Shown: in pieces, positions 36,098-44,191 of the stretch
Position numbering within the stretch: position 1 is the first letter of the stretch
How the letters are laid out: each line of letters begins with the position of its first letter
Source of the DNA: an uncultured Flavobacteriales bacterium
GTDB taxonomy: Bacteria > Bacteroidota > Bacteroidia > Flavobacteriales_D > Crocinitomicaceae
Direction of reading: 5' to 3'
Assembly: GCA_903939755.1 (NCBI GenBank)
Contig: CAJAII010000052.1
Location: 62,001-126,000, forward strand
DNA: 64,000 nt
Made by a program: the position numbers and the translations under genes
The notes under the pieces: generated by a model
Told to the model about the DNA's origin: nothing
Databases searched by the model: none
What the model saw: only the letters and a program-made list of their open reading frames with translations

Positions 36098-36499
36098 TTA
36101 GAACGGTAAGTCGTCATCTTCTTCATTGGCAGCAGCTGGAGCTGCTTTTTTGCCTGAATCAGAAGGGAAATCGCTTGGGTCTAATGAAATGGCAGATGGA
36201 CCTCCCGCTGGCATTCCTTGGCCAACTTTCTCAATGCGCCAAGCCTCCAACGTATTAAAATATTTAATCTCTCCTTGTGGACTTGTCCATTCTCTACCTC
36301 GCAAATTAAATGACACTTCGATTTGATCGCTAACTTGAAATTGATCCAGTAAACTGCATTTATCTTGTGTTGATTGAAACAAAATATCTTGAGGATATTG
36401 ACTGCTTGTGTCTGAAACGACAAATTCTCTTTTTGAAAATCGATCACTCACCTGAACGGTGGGATTAATCATTTTTATACTTCCTGTTAATTTAAACAT
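36098..36499 (-). CDS. DUF3127 protein with SSB-like C-terminal tip
   Basis: The product is 133 residues. The N-terminal 95 residues match the DUF3127 pattern, a single OB-like beta-barrel (VQVSDRFSKREFVV, DQIEVSFNLRGREWTSPQGE, YFNTLEAWRIEKV). After a Gly/Pro/Ala/Ser-rich linker the protein ends EEDDDLPF. That ending closely resembles the acidic tip of single-stranded DNA-binding protein (DDDIPF), which recruits repair and replication proteins. A nucleic-acid or partner-binding role is likely but untested. It is cytoplasmic and convergent with the amidohydrolase gene. Confidence 0.85.
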   Translation of the reverse strand: MFKLTGSIKMINPTVQVSDRFSKREFVVSDTSSQYPQDILFQSTQDKCSLLDQFQVSDQIEVSFNLRGREWTSPQGEIKYFNTLEAWRIEKVGQGMPAGGPSAISLDPSDFPSDSGKKAAPAAANEEDDDLPF

Positions 36500-36509
36500 A
36501 CTATTTTTT

Positions 36510-37406
36510 TTATCCGTTATTAAATGAAAGAAGGGTCAGCCATGCGTCCTTCAATTTGTTTTCTTCTAGTAAAAGCTTCGCTCGTTTGTGCAAAGCTAAT
36601 TCTAATTCTTTTGGCTGCTTATCTAAAGATAGAAATAAATCGCTTAATTCGATTAACTTATATTCATTTACTTCTGTTTCGTCTGGAATTTCCTCAATTC
36701 CTGCTAATCTCGCCAAAAGATTTTTTGAAAATAGTTCGCTATTAACAATATCTATTGGCAATTGATCATAGCCAATTCCGCAACTTGTAATGGGCTTTGT
36801 GAGTTCAAACATGGAGTGATTATCCGCTCTGCAATACCAATTTCCACCCATTCTAGCAACTAAATCTATTTTTTGCTGATCAATTAGTTGATTTTCGTCT
36901 AATAGGTGTTCATGGATATGGAATTTAACGACCTCACAAATAATTAAATTTCCGGCGCCGCCTTCATTTCCCAATTCTATGACTTGGTTTACCTTGCATT
37001 CGAATTGAACGGGCGATTCCTTAACTCTAAATGGCTTGACAATGTCTGAAGGTATTGGACTTAACCCTGACTTGATAAATTCATTTTCACCAACAGGATA
37101 AGGGGAACTTGCTAAACTCATCTGTTCTACAATATCAAAATTCACCACATTTATGACCACCTCAGGATGTGCTTTTACATTGTTATAGGTGTCCTTGGTG
37201 GTATTTGCCCTTCCGCTTCGAGCAGGAGAGAAAATTAATATCGGAGGATTGGCACTGAATACATTAAAAAAGCTAAATGGGGCTAAATTTGGCCTACCTT
37301 CTAAATCTATGGTAGATGCGAAAGCAATCGGCCTTGGCCCAATGGAACTCAATAAATATTGGTGCATCTTTGGTACAGAAAGTTCATCGGGAGTAAATGA
37401 AATCAT
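36510..37406 (-). CDS. Flavin reductase-like FMN-binding protein
   Basis: The product is 298 residues from ATG 37406 (MISFTPDELSV); the longer frame to 37478 passes through a -7 box and is not credible. The split-barrel FMN domain covers about 20-200: SSIGPRPIAFASTIDLEGR, NLAPFSFFNVFSANPPILIF, KDTYNNVKAHPEVVINVVN, GAGNLIICEVVKFHIHE. Proteins of this family reduce or bind FMN (flavoredoxin or flavin reductase). The C-terminal 90 residues are helical, with an end that is not part of the domain. It lies 11 bases upstream of the DUF3127 gene and is likely in one operon with it. Confidence 0.88.
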   Translation of the reverse strand: MISFTPDELSVPKMHQYLLSSIGPRPIAFASTIDLEGRPNLAPFSFFNVFSANPPILIFSPARSGRANTTKDTYNNVKAHPEVVINVVNFDIVEQMSLASSPYPVGENEFIKSGLSPIPSDIVKPFRVKESPVQFECKVNQVIELGNEGGAGNLIICEVVKFHIHEHLLDENQLIDQQKIDLVARMGGNWYCRADNHSMFELTKPITSCGIGYDQLPIDIVNSELFSKNLLARLAGIEEIPDETEVNEYKLIELSDLFLSLDKQPKELELALHKRAKLLLEENKLKDAWLTLLSFNNG

Positions 37407-37423
37407 AGTTGTGAAAATTCGAT

Positions 37424-37431
37424 CAAATTTA
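37424..37431 (-). promoter_or_regulatory. -7 box, TAAATTTG, of flavin-reductase gene
   Basis: A perfect TAnnTTTG on the minus strand, 17 bases before ATG 37406. It supports that start over 37478. Confidence 0.45.
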
Positions 37432-37506
37432 CTTATAAATATGTCCCATATTTCGACCTGAATAAATAAATTATACACAATTAAGTTTCTCTAAAACTTA
37501 AAAGTT

Positions 37507-37514
37507 TAACTTTG
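37507..37514 (+). promoter_or_regulatory. -7 box, TAACTTTG, of MORN-repeat gene
   Basis: A perfect TAnnTTTG, 21 bases before ATG 37536. Confidence 0.45.
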
Positions 37515-37535
37515 ACCATCATAAATAATTTTTGA

Positions 37536-38372
37536 ATGCGTCATTTTACTCGGTATTTTTTACTCATTCTTTTTATAGGAGCCAATTCGCTTTTTGCCCA
37601 AAATAAAAAGGATAGTAATGGTCAAAAACAAGGTAAATGGATTTATTTAGGCGCAGATAAAAAATCGTCCGGTTATGGTGCAAAAGTCAAAGTAGAGGAG
37701 GGTTATTATACCAATGGTAGAAAAACAGGGGAGTGGATTAAGTACTATCCCGATGGAAAGACAATTAAATTAAAAGGAGAATATAAAAATAATCGCCCGG
37801 AAGGAGCGTATAGCCGCTATTACGCTAATGGCGTTCTGCGTGAAAAGGGAAGTTTTAATAGCAATGAATATATAGGCGAATTGGTGCGATATCATAAAAA
37901 TGGCCAAGTGGCTTATCGTGCACAATTTAATAACAAAGGGGAGGAAATGGGTGTCGTAAAACACTATTATAATAATGGTCAGGTTCAATTAGAATATACA
38001 AAAATTGATGGAAAATTATCGGACAAAATAAAATCCTATTATCGGAATGGTGTTGTTAAATCTATTCAAATTGTTCAGGGGGGTAAACCTGGTAAAATGA
38101 CCAAAAACAATGACCCTAATAAACACAATATTGAAAAAGTATATCAAGATGAATATCCACCGAAAATCACTAACCCAAAGACAAAGGGAGTCCGTTTTAT
38201 TCCATCCGGTTACAATACTATTTTTAATAACAATGATGAAATTTGGCAAGATGGGGATTTTAAGGATGGGCAATTATACGATGGTAAAGTGTATATCTAT
38301 GGTAGTAATGGTTTGTTAATTAAAGTGAAAGTTTTTAAAGAGGGAAAATTTCACTCCTTTGGTCAATTATAA
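37536..38372 (+). CDS. Exported MORN-repeat (YwqK-like) protein
   Basis: The product is 278 residues with a signal peptide ending SLFAQ. From residue 27 to 180 there are about six tandem 23-24-residue repeats of the MORN/YwqK type: GYYTNGRKTGEWIKYYPDGK, GEYKNNRPEGAYSRYYANGV, GELVRYHKNGQVAYRAQFNN, VVKHYYNNGQVQLEY. The C-terminal 70 residues differ. Such proteins are common in Bacteroidota and sometimes labelled antitoxins of toxin-antitoxin systems, but there is no toxin gene here and this one is secreted. Its role is unknown. It lies 16 bases before fabD. Confidence 0.82.
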   Translation: MRHFTRYFLLILFIGANSLFAQNKKDSNGQKQGKWIYLGADKKSSGYGAKVKVEEGYYTNGRKTGEWIKYYPDGKTIKLKGEYKNNRPEGAYSRYYANGVLREKGSFNSNEYIGELVRYHKNGQVAYRAQFNNKGEEMGVVKHYYNNGQVQLEYTKIDGKLSDKIKSYYRNGVVKSIQIVQGGKPGKMTKNNDPNKHNIEKVYQDEYPPKITNPKTKGVRFIPSGYNTIFNNNDEIWQDGDFKDGQLYDGKVYIYGSNGLLIKVKVFKEGKFHSFGQL

Positions 38373-38388
38373 AAAAAAAAATAACAGT

Positions 38389-39273
38389 ATGAAAGCATAT
38401 GTTTTTCCGGGTCAAGGCGCACAATTTATCGGAATGGGCAAGGAGATTTACGAACAATCTTCGCTCGCTAAAGAAATGTTTGGCTTGTCGAATGCTATTT
38501 TGGGTTTTGATATCCAAAAAGTAATGTTTGAAGGAACGGATGAGGAGTTGAAACAAACGAAGGTAACACAACCGGCAATATTTATTCACTCTACAATTCT
38601 AGCAGCTTGTTTAGGAGATTCGTTTAACCCTAGTATGGTTGCAGGTCATTCTCTTGGTGAGTTTTCTGCCTTGGTAGCTAATAAAACATTGCGTTTTGAA
38701 GATGGACTTTCGCTTGTATATAAAAGGGCTTTGGCAATGCAAAAAGCGTGTGAATTAGAAGTGTCGACTATGGCTGCTATTCTAGGTTTGGAGGATCATA
38801 TCATTGAGGAAATTTGCGCTAAAATTGATGGGGTAGTGGTGCCTGCTAATTATAATTGCCCAGGACAATTGGTAATTTCCGGTTCTTTATTGGCGGTACA
38901 AAAGGCGTGTGAAAAAATGACGGAGGCTGGAGCAAAGAGGGCGCTAATTCTACCGGTAGGTGGCGCATTTCATTCTCCACTAATGGAGCCTGCGAGAGAG
39001 GAGTTAGCGGCAGCGATCGAAGCAACTCACTTTTCAACACCTATTTGCCCTATTTACCAAAACGTATCGGCACTTCCTGTCGCTATACCGGAGGAGATAA
39101 AGAAAAACCTAGTGATTCAGTTAACAGCTCCTGTAAAATGGACGCAGATTATGCAGAATATGCTCGCGGATGGTGTAACTGAAGTCGTTGAGGTGGGGCC
39201 AGGTAAGGTTCTGCAAGGTCTATTTAAAAAAATTGACCGAGAATTAATCACTTCTTCAGCAGCTCTTATTTAG
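38389..39273 (+). CDS. fabD: Malonyl-CoA-ACP transacylase
   Basis: The product is 294 residues from ATG 38389 (MKAYVFPGQGAQFIGMGKE). FabD moves malonyl from CoA to acyl carrier protein to feed fatty-acid synthesis. The nucleophile elbow VAGHSLGEFSALV gives Ser88. The catalytic His195 lies in GGAFHSPLMEPA. QNVSALPV and VVEVGPGKVLQGL are also typical. The in-frame extension to 38359 overlaps the preceding gene. Its 3' end overlaps the convergent ferric-reductase-like gene by eight bases. No other fab gene is adjacent. Confidence 0.96.
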   Translation: MKAYVFPGQGAQFIGMGKEIYEQSSLAKEMFGLSNAILGFDIQKVMFEGTDEELKQTKVTQPAIFIHSTILAACLGDSFNPSMVAGHSLGEFSALVANKTLRFEDGLSLVYKRALAMQKACELEVSTMAAILGLEDHIIEEICAKIDGVVVPANYNCPGQLVISGSLLAVQKACEKMTEAGAKRALILPVGGAFHSPLMEPAREELAAAIEATHFSTPICPIYQNVSALPVAIPEEIKKNLVIQLTAPVKWTQIMQNMLADGVTEVVEVGPGKVLQGLFKKIDRELITSSAALI

Positions 39274-39859
39274 TTAAAATTGATCTAAATAGTACGATTC
39301 CACTTGCCGTAATAACAAATAATAAGGTAATTGGAGGCAAATAATAAGGCCAGTCTAACGGGAAAAACCATCCATGTATTCCAATTATGCTCACGTGAAT
39401 TATGGACGCAAATACGCCGATCTTTCCAAATTTATAAAGAACATTTCCTGCTGGCTGTTTCTGGATGGTGGCAATTAAGGGCATGGTAAAACAAAGAATG
39501 GTTAGGATGCCTAAAATGATTATTTGCCAGCCATGAAAGTTGAGCTTGTTCGCGTTAAATAATAGCGGGTAATTTGTAGCATTTATCAAAATTATGTTTG
39601 CTGTTATGTGTAACAAACTAAAGCCGTAACCCAACAATCCAAATTGCTTTCTGTAGATTACTGTGTTCGGAAACCATTTTTTTGGTAACAAGGTAAAGGC
39701 AAAACATGTCCCCGCTGTCCAAGCAAATGCTTTGTTTAGCACAAATAATATTTCTTCTTGCCCTAATCCCTTCCCAACATGATAACGAAGAACTGCATAG
39801 CTGTAGAAAAGTAAAAAAAGAAGTGCTGTTTTTTTTAGCATTAATAATTTATTTCCCAT
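39266..39859 (-). CDS. Ferric-reductase-like heme membrane protein
   Basis: The product is 197 residues with about six membrane helices. The pattern resembles the ferric reductase transmembrane domain (as in MsrQ and NOX-type cytochrome b). His residues spaced within helices could ligate haem (GFSLLHITANII, LNFHGWQIIILG, FASIIHVSIIGIHGWFF). It would pass electrons through the inner membrane. No MsrP partner gene is in the window, so an MsrQ role is only a possibility. It overlaps the truA stop region by 19 bases and is probably co-transcribed with truA. Confidence 0.75.
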   Translation of the reverse strand: MGNKLLMLKKTALLFLLFYSYAVLRYHVGKGLGQEEILFVLNKAFAWTAGTCFAFTLLPKKWFPNTVIYRKQFGLLGYGFSLLHITANIILINATNYPLLFNANKLNFHGWQIIILGILTILCFTMPLIATIQKQPAGNVLYKFGKIGVFASIIHVSIIGIHGWFFPLDWPYYLPPITLLFVITASGIVLFRSILTK

Positions 39860-40572
39860 AAAAACAATCCTTGCGGTGGCACGGATAATGAGGCGGCCTG
39901 CCGATTCTTTAACGCCATAATTTTCTTAATGTCCTCCGTCGCCAATTTTTCAGTTCCAACCTCTAATAAAGTCCCCACGATAGCACGAACCATATTTCGT
40001 AAAAAGCGGTTAGCACTAATCTCAAAAACCAGCTGATTCCCTTCTTTAAACCATTTTGCTGATGTTACTTCGCAAATGGTAGTTGATACATCTGAATGTG
40101 CTTTTGCAAAGGAAGCAAAATCATGTTTGCCTATTAGCTGACTTGCGGCCTTATTCATTTCAGGTATGTTTAAACTTTTGCGCATGAACCAGCTAAAATC
40201 ATCTTTAAAAGGATCTTTTGTGTCATGAATAAAATAGCGATAGGTGCGAGATTTTGCACTAAACCGGGCATGTAGTTGGTCATCTACCGCATAAAAATCA
40301 TGAATTACAATACTTTTAGGCAAAAGTAGGTTGAGCTTATTTTTAATGGCGCCTTCGCCCATTTTTTCTGGAAGATCTACGTGAAAAAAATAGGACTTGG
40401 CGTGCACGCCTGCATCAGTTCGTCCACAGCCAACGATTGGATAATGGGTGTTTGAAAACAATTGCGCTATAGCATTTTCGATCGCCTCTTGCACTGAGCT
40501 TGCATTAAGTTGACTCTGCCAACCATGGAAATCAGTACCCTTAAATGATAACTTGCAAAAATATCGTCTCAT
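39841..40572 (-). CDS. truA: tRNA pseudouridine synthase A
   Basis: The product is 243 residues, normal length. TruA converts uridines 38-40 of the tRNA anticodon arm to pseudouridine. The catalytic Asp53 lies in GCGRTDAGVHAKSYFFHVD. Other motifs are RYFCKLSFKGTDFHGWQSQ at the N-terminus, RFSAKSRTYRYFIH, FEISANRFLRNMVRAIVGTL and the C-terminal PPQGLFLWEINY. It is the first gene of a probable two-gene operon with the ferric-reductase-like gene. Confidence 0.96.
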   Translation of the reverse strand: MRRYFCKLSFKGTDFHGWQSQLNASSVQEAIENAIAQLFSNTHYPIVGCGRTDAGVHAKSYFFHVDLPEKMGEGAIKNKLNLLLPKSIVIHDFYAVDDQLHARFSAKSRTYRYFIHDTKDPFKDDFSWFMRKSLNIPEMNKAASQLIGKHDFASFAKAHSDVSTTICEVTSAKWFKEGNQLVFEISANRFLRNMVRAIVGTLLEVGTEKLATEDIKKIMALKNRQAASLSVPPQGLFLWEINY

Positions 40573-40750
40573 AATAATTCTCGTGCAAAGTTTATTTATT
40601 TTTTTTATTTATCAATTTGTTATGTAATTCTTTTAGTAGCAACCAAAAGAAATTAGTTTCGTAAGTTGATTTGTGGAGCTTTTTTTTATTTAATAAAAAA
40701 TGTAACTTTACCGATGAATGATCAGTTAAATTAGTCGTTTAAAAATTTAT

Positions 40751-43132
40751 ATGCAAGAAATTTTACGAAGCAAATTTGTTTTCCTCTCCAGAAACAATTT
40801 GGTTTTCTTTATTGCTTTTTCGGTTCAGTTTTGCTTTTCACAATGCATTATTCCCGTTGTCCCTTCTGCAACGATCACTTCTCAACCAAGCTGTATTGTT
40901 GGAACTGGAACAGTCAATATTACTGGCCTAACGATTAACGATTGGACTATTACTTTGACGCCCGGGGGAACTACTATTAACGGTAATACCAATTCAATTT
41001 CGGTCCCGAATCTTTTGCCAGGAACATATACTTTCACTTACAGTGATACAAACACATGTGTTGGTACTTGTACAGCGACAATTAGCCCCGTACCCGCAAA
41101 CCCATCGATTCCAATTATAGACTCCATTCAACAACCAACATGTGTCAATCAAACTGGCACGGTTTTCTTTTCAGGTTTGCCTTCTAGTGGAGCTTGGGCT
41201 GTAGCAGCTTCTCCTGGATCTTTAATTTTGAATGGAACAGGAACTATTGGTGTTTTTACGGGCCTTTTACCCACAACTAGCTATAGTTTTTCTGTAATAA
41301 GTTTGTTAACTGGTTGTCAATCCGCTTCTACTGCTGTTACTTCTATGAATGCTTTACCGCCAGGGCCTAGTACGCCATTCCTAGGTCTTACAACTCAACC
41401 GACTTGTCTGGTTAACACAGGAAGTGTACCATTATCGGGATTACCTGCCGTTGGTTCTTGGGCTATTACAGCTACACCTGCTAGTGGTGCGCCAATTGTT
41501 TTAAATGGATCAGGAACAAACGTAATTTTTACAGGTCTTCCTTTAGGAAATTTTACATTTACAGTTGCGTTAACGCCAGGTGGATGTTCCTCTTCTCCGA
41601 CTAATCAAGCGTTTATTAATCCAGTTACCACGCCAGCAGCTCCTATTATCGGGCTGGTAGTTCAACCAACTTGTGCATTATCTACAGGGTCGGTGTCTCT
41701 TTCTGGTTTGCCAGCTGGCAATTGGACAGTTAATGGGTCGCCTGGTTCAATGACACTTTCTAGTACTGGAAGTACGGCACTTATTAATGGTTTAACTGCA
41801 GGAATAACGTACAGTTTCACGGTGACGAATTACCAAAGCTGCACTTCTTTAGCGTCTGCGAATGTGGTACTTGTGTCGCTTCCTAATACGCCTCCAGCAC
41901 CTGTAGCAACTGTTATTCAGCCTACATGTGCTGTTAATACTAATTCATTGACTGTTCTTTTTCCTACGGGAATTAATTATTCTTACAGTATTAACGGGAT
42001 TGTTTATCAAGACCCCGCGGTTTTCTCTAATCTTCCAAGCGGTAATTATACAATTACGGTTATTGATTCAAGTACTTTATGTACTTCTGTAAGTTCTACC
42101 TCCTATACGATTAATCCTATTCCAGTTACACCTGTTATTAGTTTTAATTTTGTCGATAATATTTCTTGTAATGGTGCCAATGATGGTACTGCTGCCGTTA
42201 GTGTTTTAAGTGGTGGTACAGCACCTATTTCTTATGCATGGTATACAACAGGAGTGCCACCCCTAAATTTAGGGTCAAACGATACCATTACGGGGCTCCC
42301 GGTGGGATCTTTCAACGTCATTGTTTCCGATGCTGCCAATTGTTTGGTGGTACAAAGTTTTAACATAACGGAGCCTACCCCATTAATTTTCAATGGAACG
42401 TCTACTCCGATTGATTGTTTTGCGGGTGTTTTAGGTACTATTTCAACACAGGCAAGTGGTGGAACAGTCCCATATTCTTATAATTGGTCTTCAAGTGCGC
42501 AAAATACGGACAGCATCGGTAATTTGGCAATCGGTAATTATTCAGTTATTGTTTCCGATTCAAATAATTGTTCCGATACCTTGAACTTTACAATAGGCAT
42601 AATAGATTCGCTTAATATTATTGCCCTACCTATCGATACGATTATTAATCCTGGTTTTTCTGTAGATCTAATTGTTACCGGTGGTGTAGATTACGTCTGG
42701 ACGCCAAATACGTTGGGGCTATCTTGTGTAGATTGTCCTAATCCAACAGCCTTAACTGACTCAAGTATTATGTACTATGTCACCGCTACTGATTCTAATG
42801 GATGTGTGGGATACGATTCTGTATACGTGGAAATCAAATTAATTTGTGGTGATATTTATGTTCCAACTATATTTTCTCCAAATGGTACTGGTCCTGAAGA
42901 AAATAATAAATTATGGGTATTCGGAAAAGCTTCTTGTATTCAACGATTTAGTTTTCAAATATTTGATCGTTGGGGCGAAATGGTTTTTGAATCTGCTGAT
43001 ATCTCAAGAGGGTGGGACGGTAATTTCAAAGAAAGACCTTTGCCTAATGGAAATTTTGTTTATAAATTAAGTATTTTATTGTACGATAATTCCATCTATA
43101 ATTCATCCGGTAGCATTACCCTAGTTAGATAG
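40751..43132 (+). CDS. T9SS type B adhesin with tandem repeats
   Basis: The product is 793 residues with a signal region at about 20-34 (IAFSVQFCFSQ). Five tandem repeats of roughly 85 residues follow (about 37-470), each opening near QPTC...TGSV.LSGLPAG.W. Two SprB repeats come next (about 470-620; CNGANDGTAAVSVLSGGTAP, VGSFNVIVSDAANC). A linker domain leads to the gliding-motility CHU_C end (about 700-793; DIYVPTIFSPNGTG, FQIFDRWGEMVFES, LPNGNFVYKLSI). It is a surface adhesin exported by T9SS. It starts the second adhesin-PorP set of the window; the PorP gene follows after two bases. Confidence 0.9.
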   Translation: MQEILRSKFVFLSRNNLVFFIAFSVQFCFSQCIIPVVPSATITSQPSCIVGTGTVNITGLTINDWTITLTPGGTTINGNTNSISVPNLLPGTYTFTYSDTNTCVGTCTATISPVPANPSIPIIDSIQQPTCVNQTGTVFFSGLPSSGAWAVAASPGSLILNGTGTIGVFTGLLPTTSYSFSVISLLTGCQSASTAVTSMNALPPGPSTPFLGLTTQPTCLVNTGSVPLSGLPAVGSWAITATPASGAPIVLNGSGTNVIFTGLPLGNFTFTVALTPGGCSSSPTNQAFINPVTTPAAPIIGLVVQPTCALSTGSVSLSGLPAGNWTVNGSPGSMTLSSTGSTALINGLTAGITYSFTVTNYQSCTSLASANVVLVSLPNTPPAPVATVIQPTCAVNTNSLTVLFPTGINYSYSINGIVYQDPAVFSNLPSGNYTITVIDSSTLCTSVSSTSYTINPIPVTPVISFNFVDNISCNGANDGTAAVSVLSGGTAPISYAWYTTGVPPLNLGSNDTITGLPVGSFNVIVSDAANCLVVQSFNITEPTPLIFNGTSTPIDCFAGVLGTISTQASGGTVPYSYNWSSSAQNTDSIGNLAIGNYSVIVSDSNNCSDTLNFTIGIIDSLNIIALPIDTIINPGFSVDLIVTGGVDYVWTPNTLGLSCVDCPNPTALTDSSIMYYVTATDSNGCVGYDSVYVEIKLICGDIYVPTIFSPNGTGPEENNKLWVFGKASCIQRFSFQIFDRWGEMVFESADISRGWDGNFKERPLPNGNFVYKLSILLYDNSIYNSSGSITLVR

Positions 43133-43134
43133 TT

Positions 43135-44181
43135 ATGAGCATAAAAAGATATAATTTATTGTTACTTATTTTAATGGCCTTTATTTCGGCACCTAAAATG
43201 TATGCACAAGACGTCCATTTTTCTCAATCGGAATATTCGCCAATGACATTAAATCCAGCATTAGCTGGCGCCTTCTCTACTTTTCAAGGCGTAGCGATGT
43301 TCCGTTCCCAATACGGAAGTTTCGCAACTCCTTACACCACAATGGCAGCTTCTATGGATGGTAAATTAAGTCCCGCATCTAGTTTGCAAAAAGGTATCGT
43401 TGGCGGTGGCATCAATTTCTTCAATGATAGAATGGGACAGAATAATTACAATCAGAGTCTTGTAAATATTAGCTTGTCATACCATTTAATGATCAATAAG
43501 TTGAGTAAATTAGGCCTTGGCTTATCATCAGGGTTTGGACAGGCCTCTGCAAATCCAGGCGCTGGACAATGGGGTGTGCAATACGATGGCATGGTTTATA
43601 ATCCTTCTATTGCGTCGGGTGAATCATTCTACAAACAAAATTATTCTTATTTTGATATGGGAGCCGGAATGCTCTATTCTTTTAAGACCAATAATAAATC
43701 TTTTAATGATAAAGCGGATAAAGCTTTAAATGTTGGGGTTGCAGCTTTTCATATAAATCGACCTGTTTCGTCTTTCTATAATTCAAGTATTCAAAGAATG
43801 CCTATTCGTTATGCTTTATTTGTTAACGGTAGCATTGCTTTACCTCAAGCAAATGGTGCTATTTTACCGGGCATATACTATAATCGCCAAAAAACCTACA
43901 ATGAAATTTTGGCAGGATTTTATTATAAGCAATTTCTGAAAGAAGCTTCCCGATCAACCTCAATAGAAAAAGACGCTTCTTTCTCTATCGGTTTATTTGC
44001 TCGATATAAAGATGCAATGATTATTAAAGCCATGGCACAATGGGGGGCAGTTTCCACTGGGTTTTCTTATGACATTAATCTTTCTAGATTATCTATTGTA
44101 TCTAATTTTAAAGGGGGAATGGAAGTGTTCGTTCGGTATGATTTAGATAAAATAAGCCGCAAGAAAATTAGAATAAAATAA
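43135..44181 (+). CDS. PorP/SprF-family outer-membrane protein
   Basis: The product is 348 residues with a signal peptide ending MYAQD. The family start of the mature chain is clear: VHFSQSEYSPMTLNPALAGA, followed by FRSQYGSF and barrel strands (GIVGGGINFFNDRMGQNNYN, PGIYYNRQKTYNEILAGFYY). It ends FVRYDLDKISRKKIRIK. It should sit in the outer membrane as partner of the type B adhesin two bases upstream. It is convergent with the PD40/TPR gene, which may complete the set although it is on the opposite strand. Confidence 0.92.
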   Translation: MSIKRYNLLLLILMAFISAPKMYAQDVHFSQSEYSPMTLNPALAGAFSTFQGVAMFRSQYGSFATPYTTMAASMDGKLSPASSLQKGIVGGGINFFNDRMGQNNYNQSLVNISLSYHLMINKLSKLGLGLSSGFGQASANPGAGQWGVQYDGMVYNPSIASGESFYKQNYSYFDMGAGMLYSFKTNNKSFNDKADKALNVGVAAFHINRPVSSFYNSSIQRMPIRYALFVNGSIALPQANGAILPGIYYNRQKTYNEILAGFYYKQFLKEASRSTSIEKDASFSIGLFARYKDAMIIKAMAQWGAVSTGFSYDINLSRLSIVSNFKGGMEVFVRYDLDKISRKKIRIK

Positions 44182-44191
44182 AGAAGCCTTT

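Noticed and set aside
37536-38372. Antitoxin of a toxin-antitoxin pair (YwqK label)
   Set aside because: The protein has a secretion signal and no toxin-like gene is adjacent; the label comes from shared MORN-type repeats.
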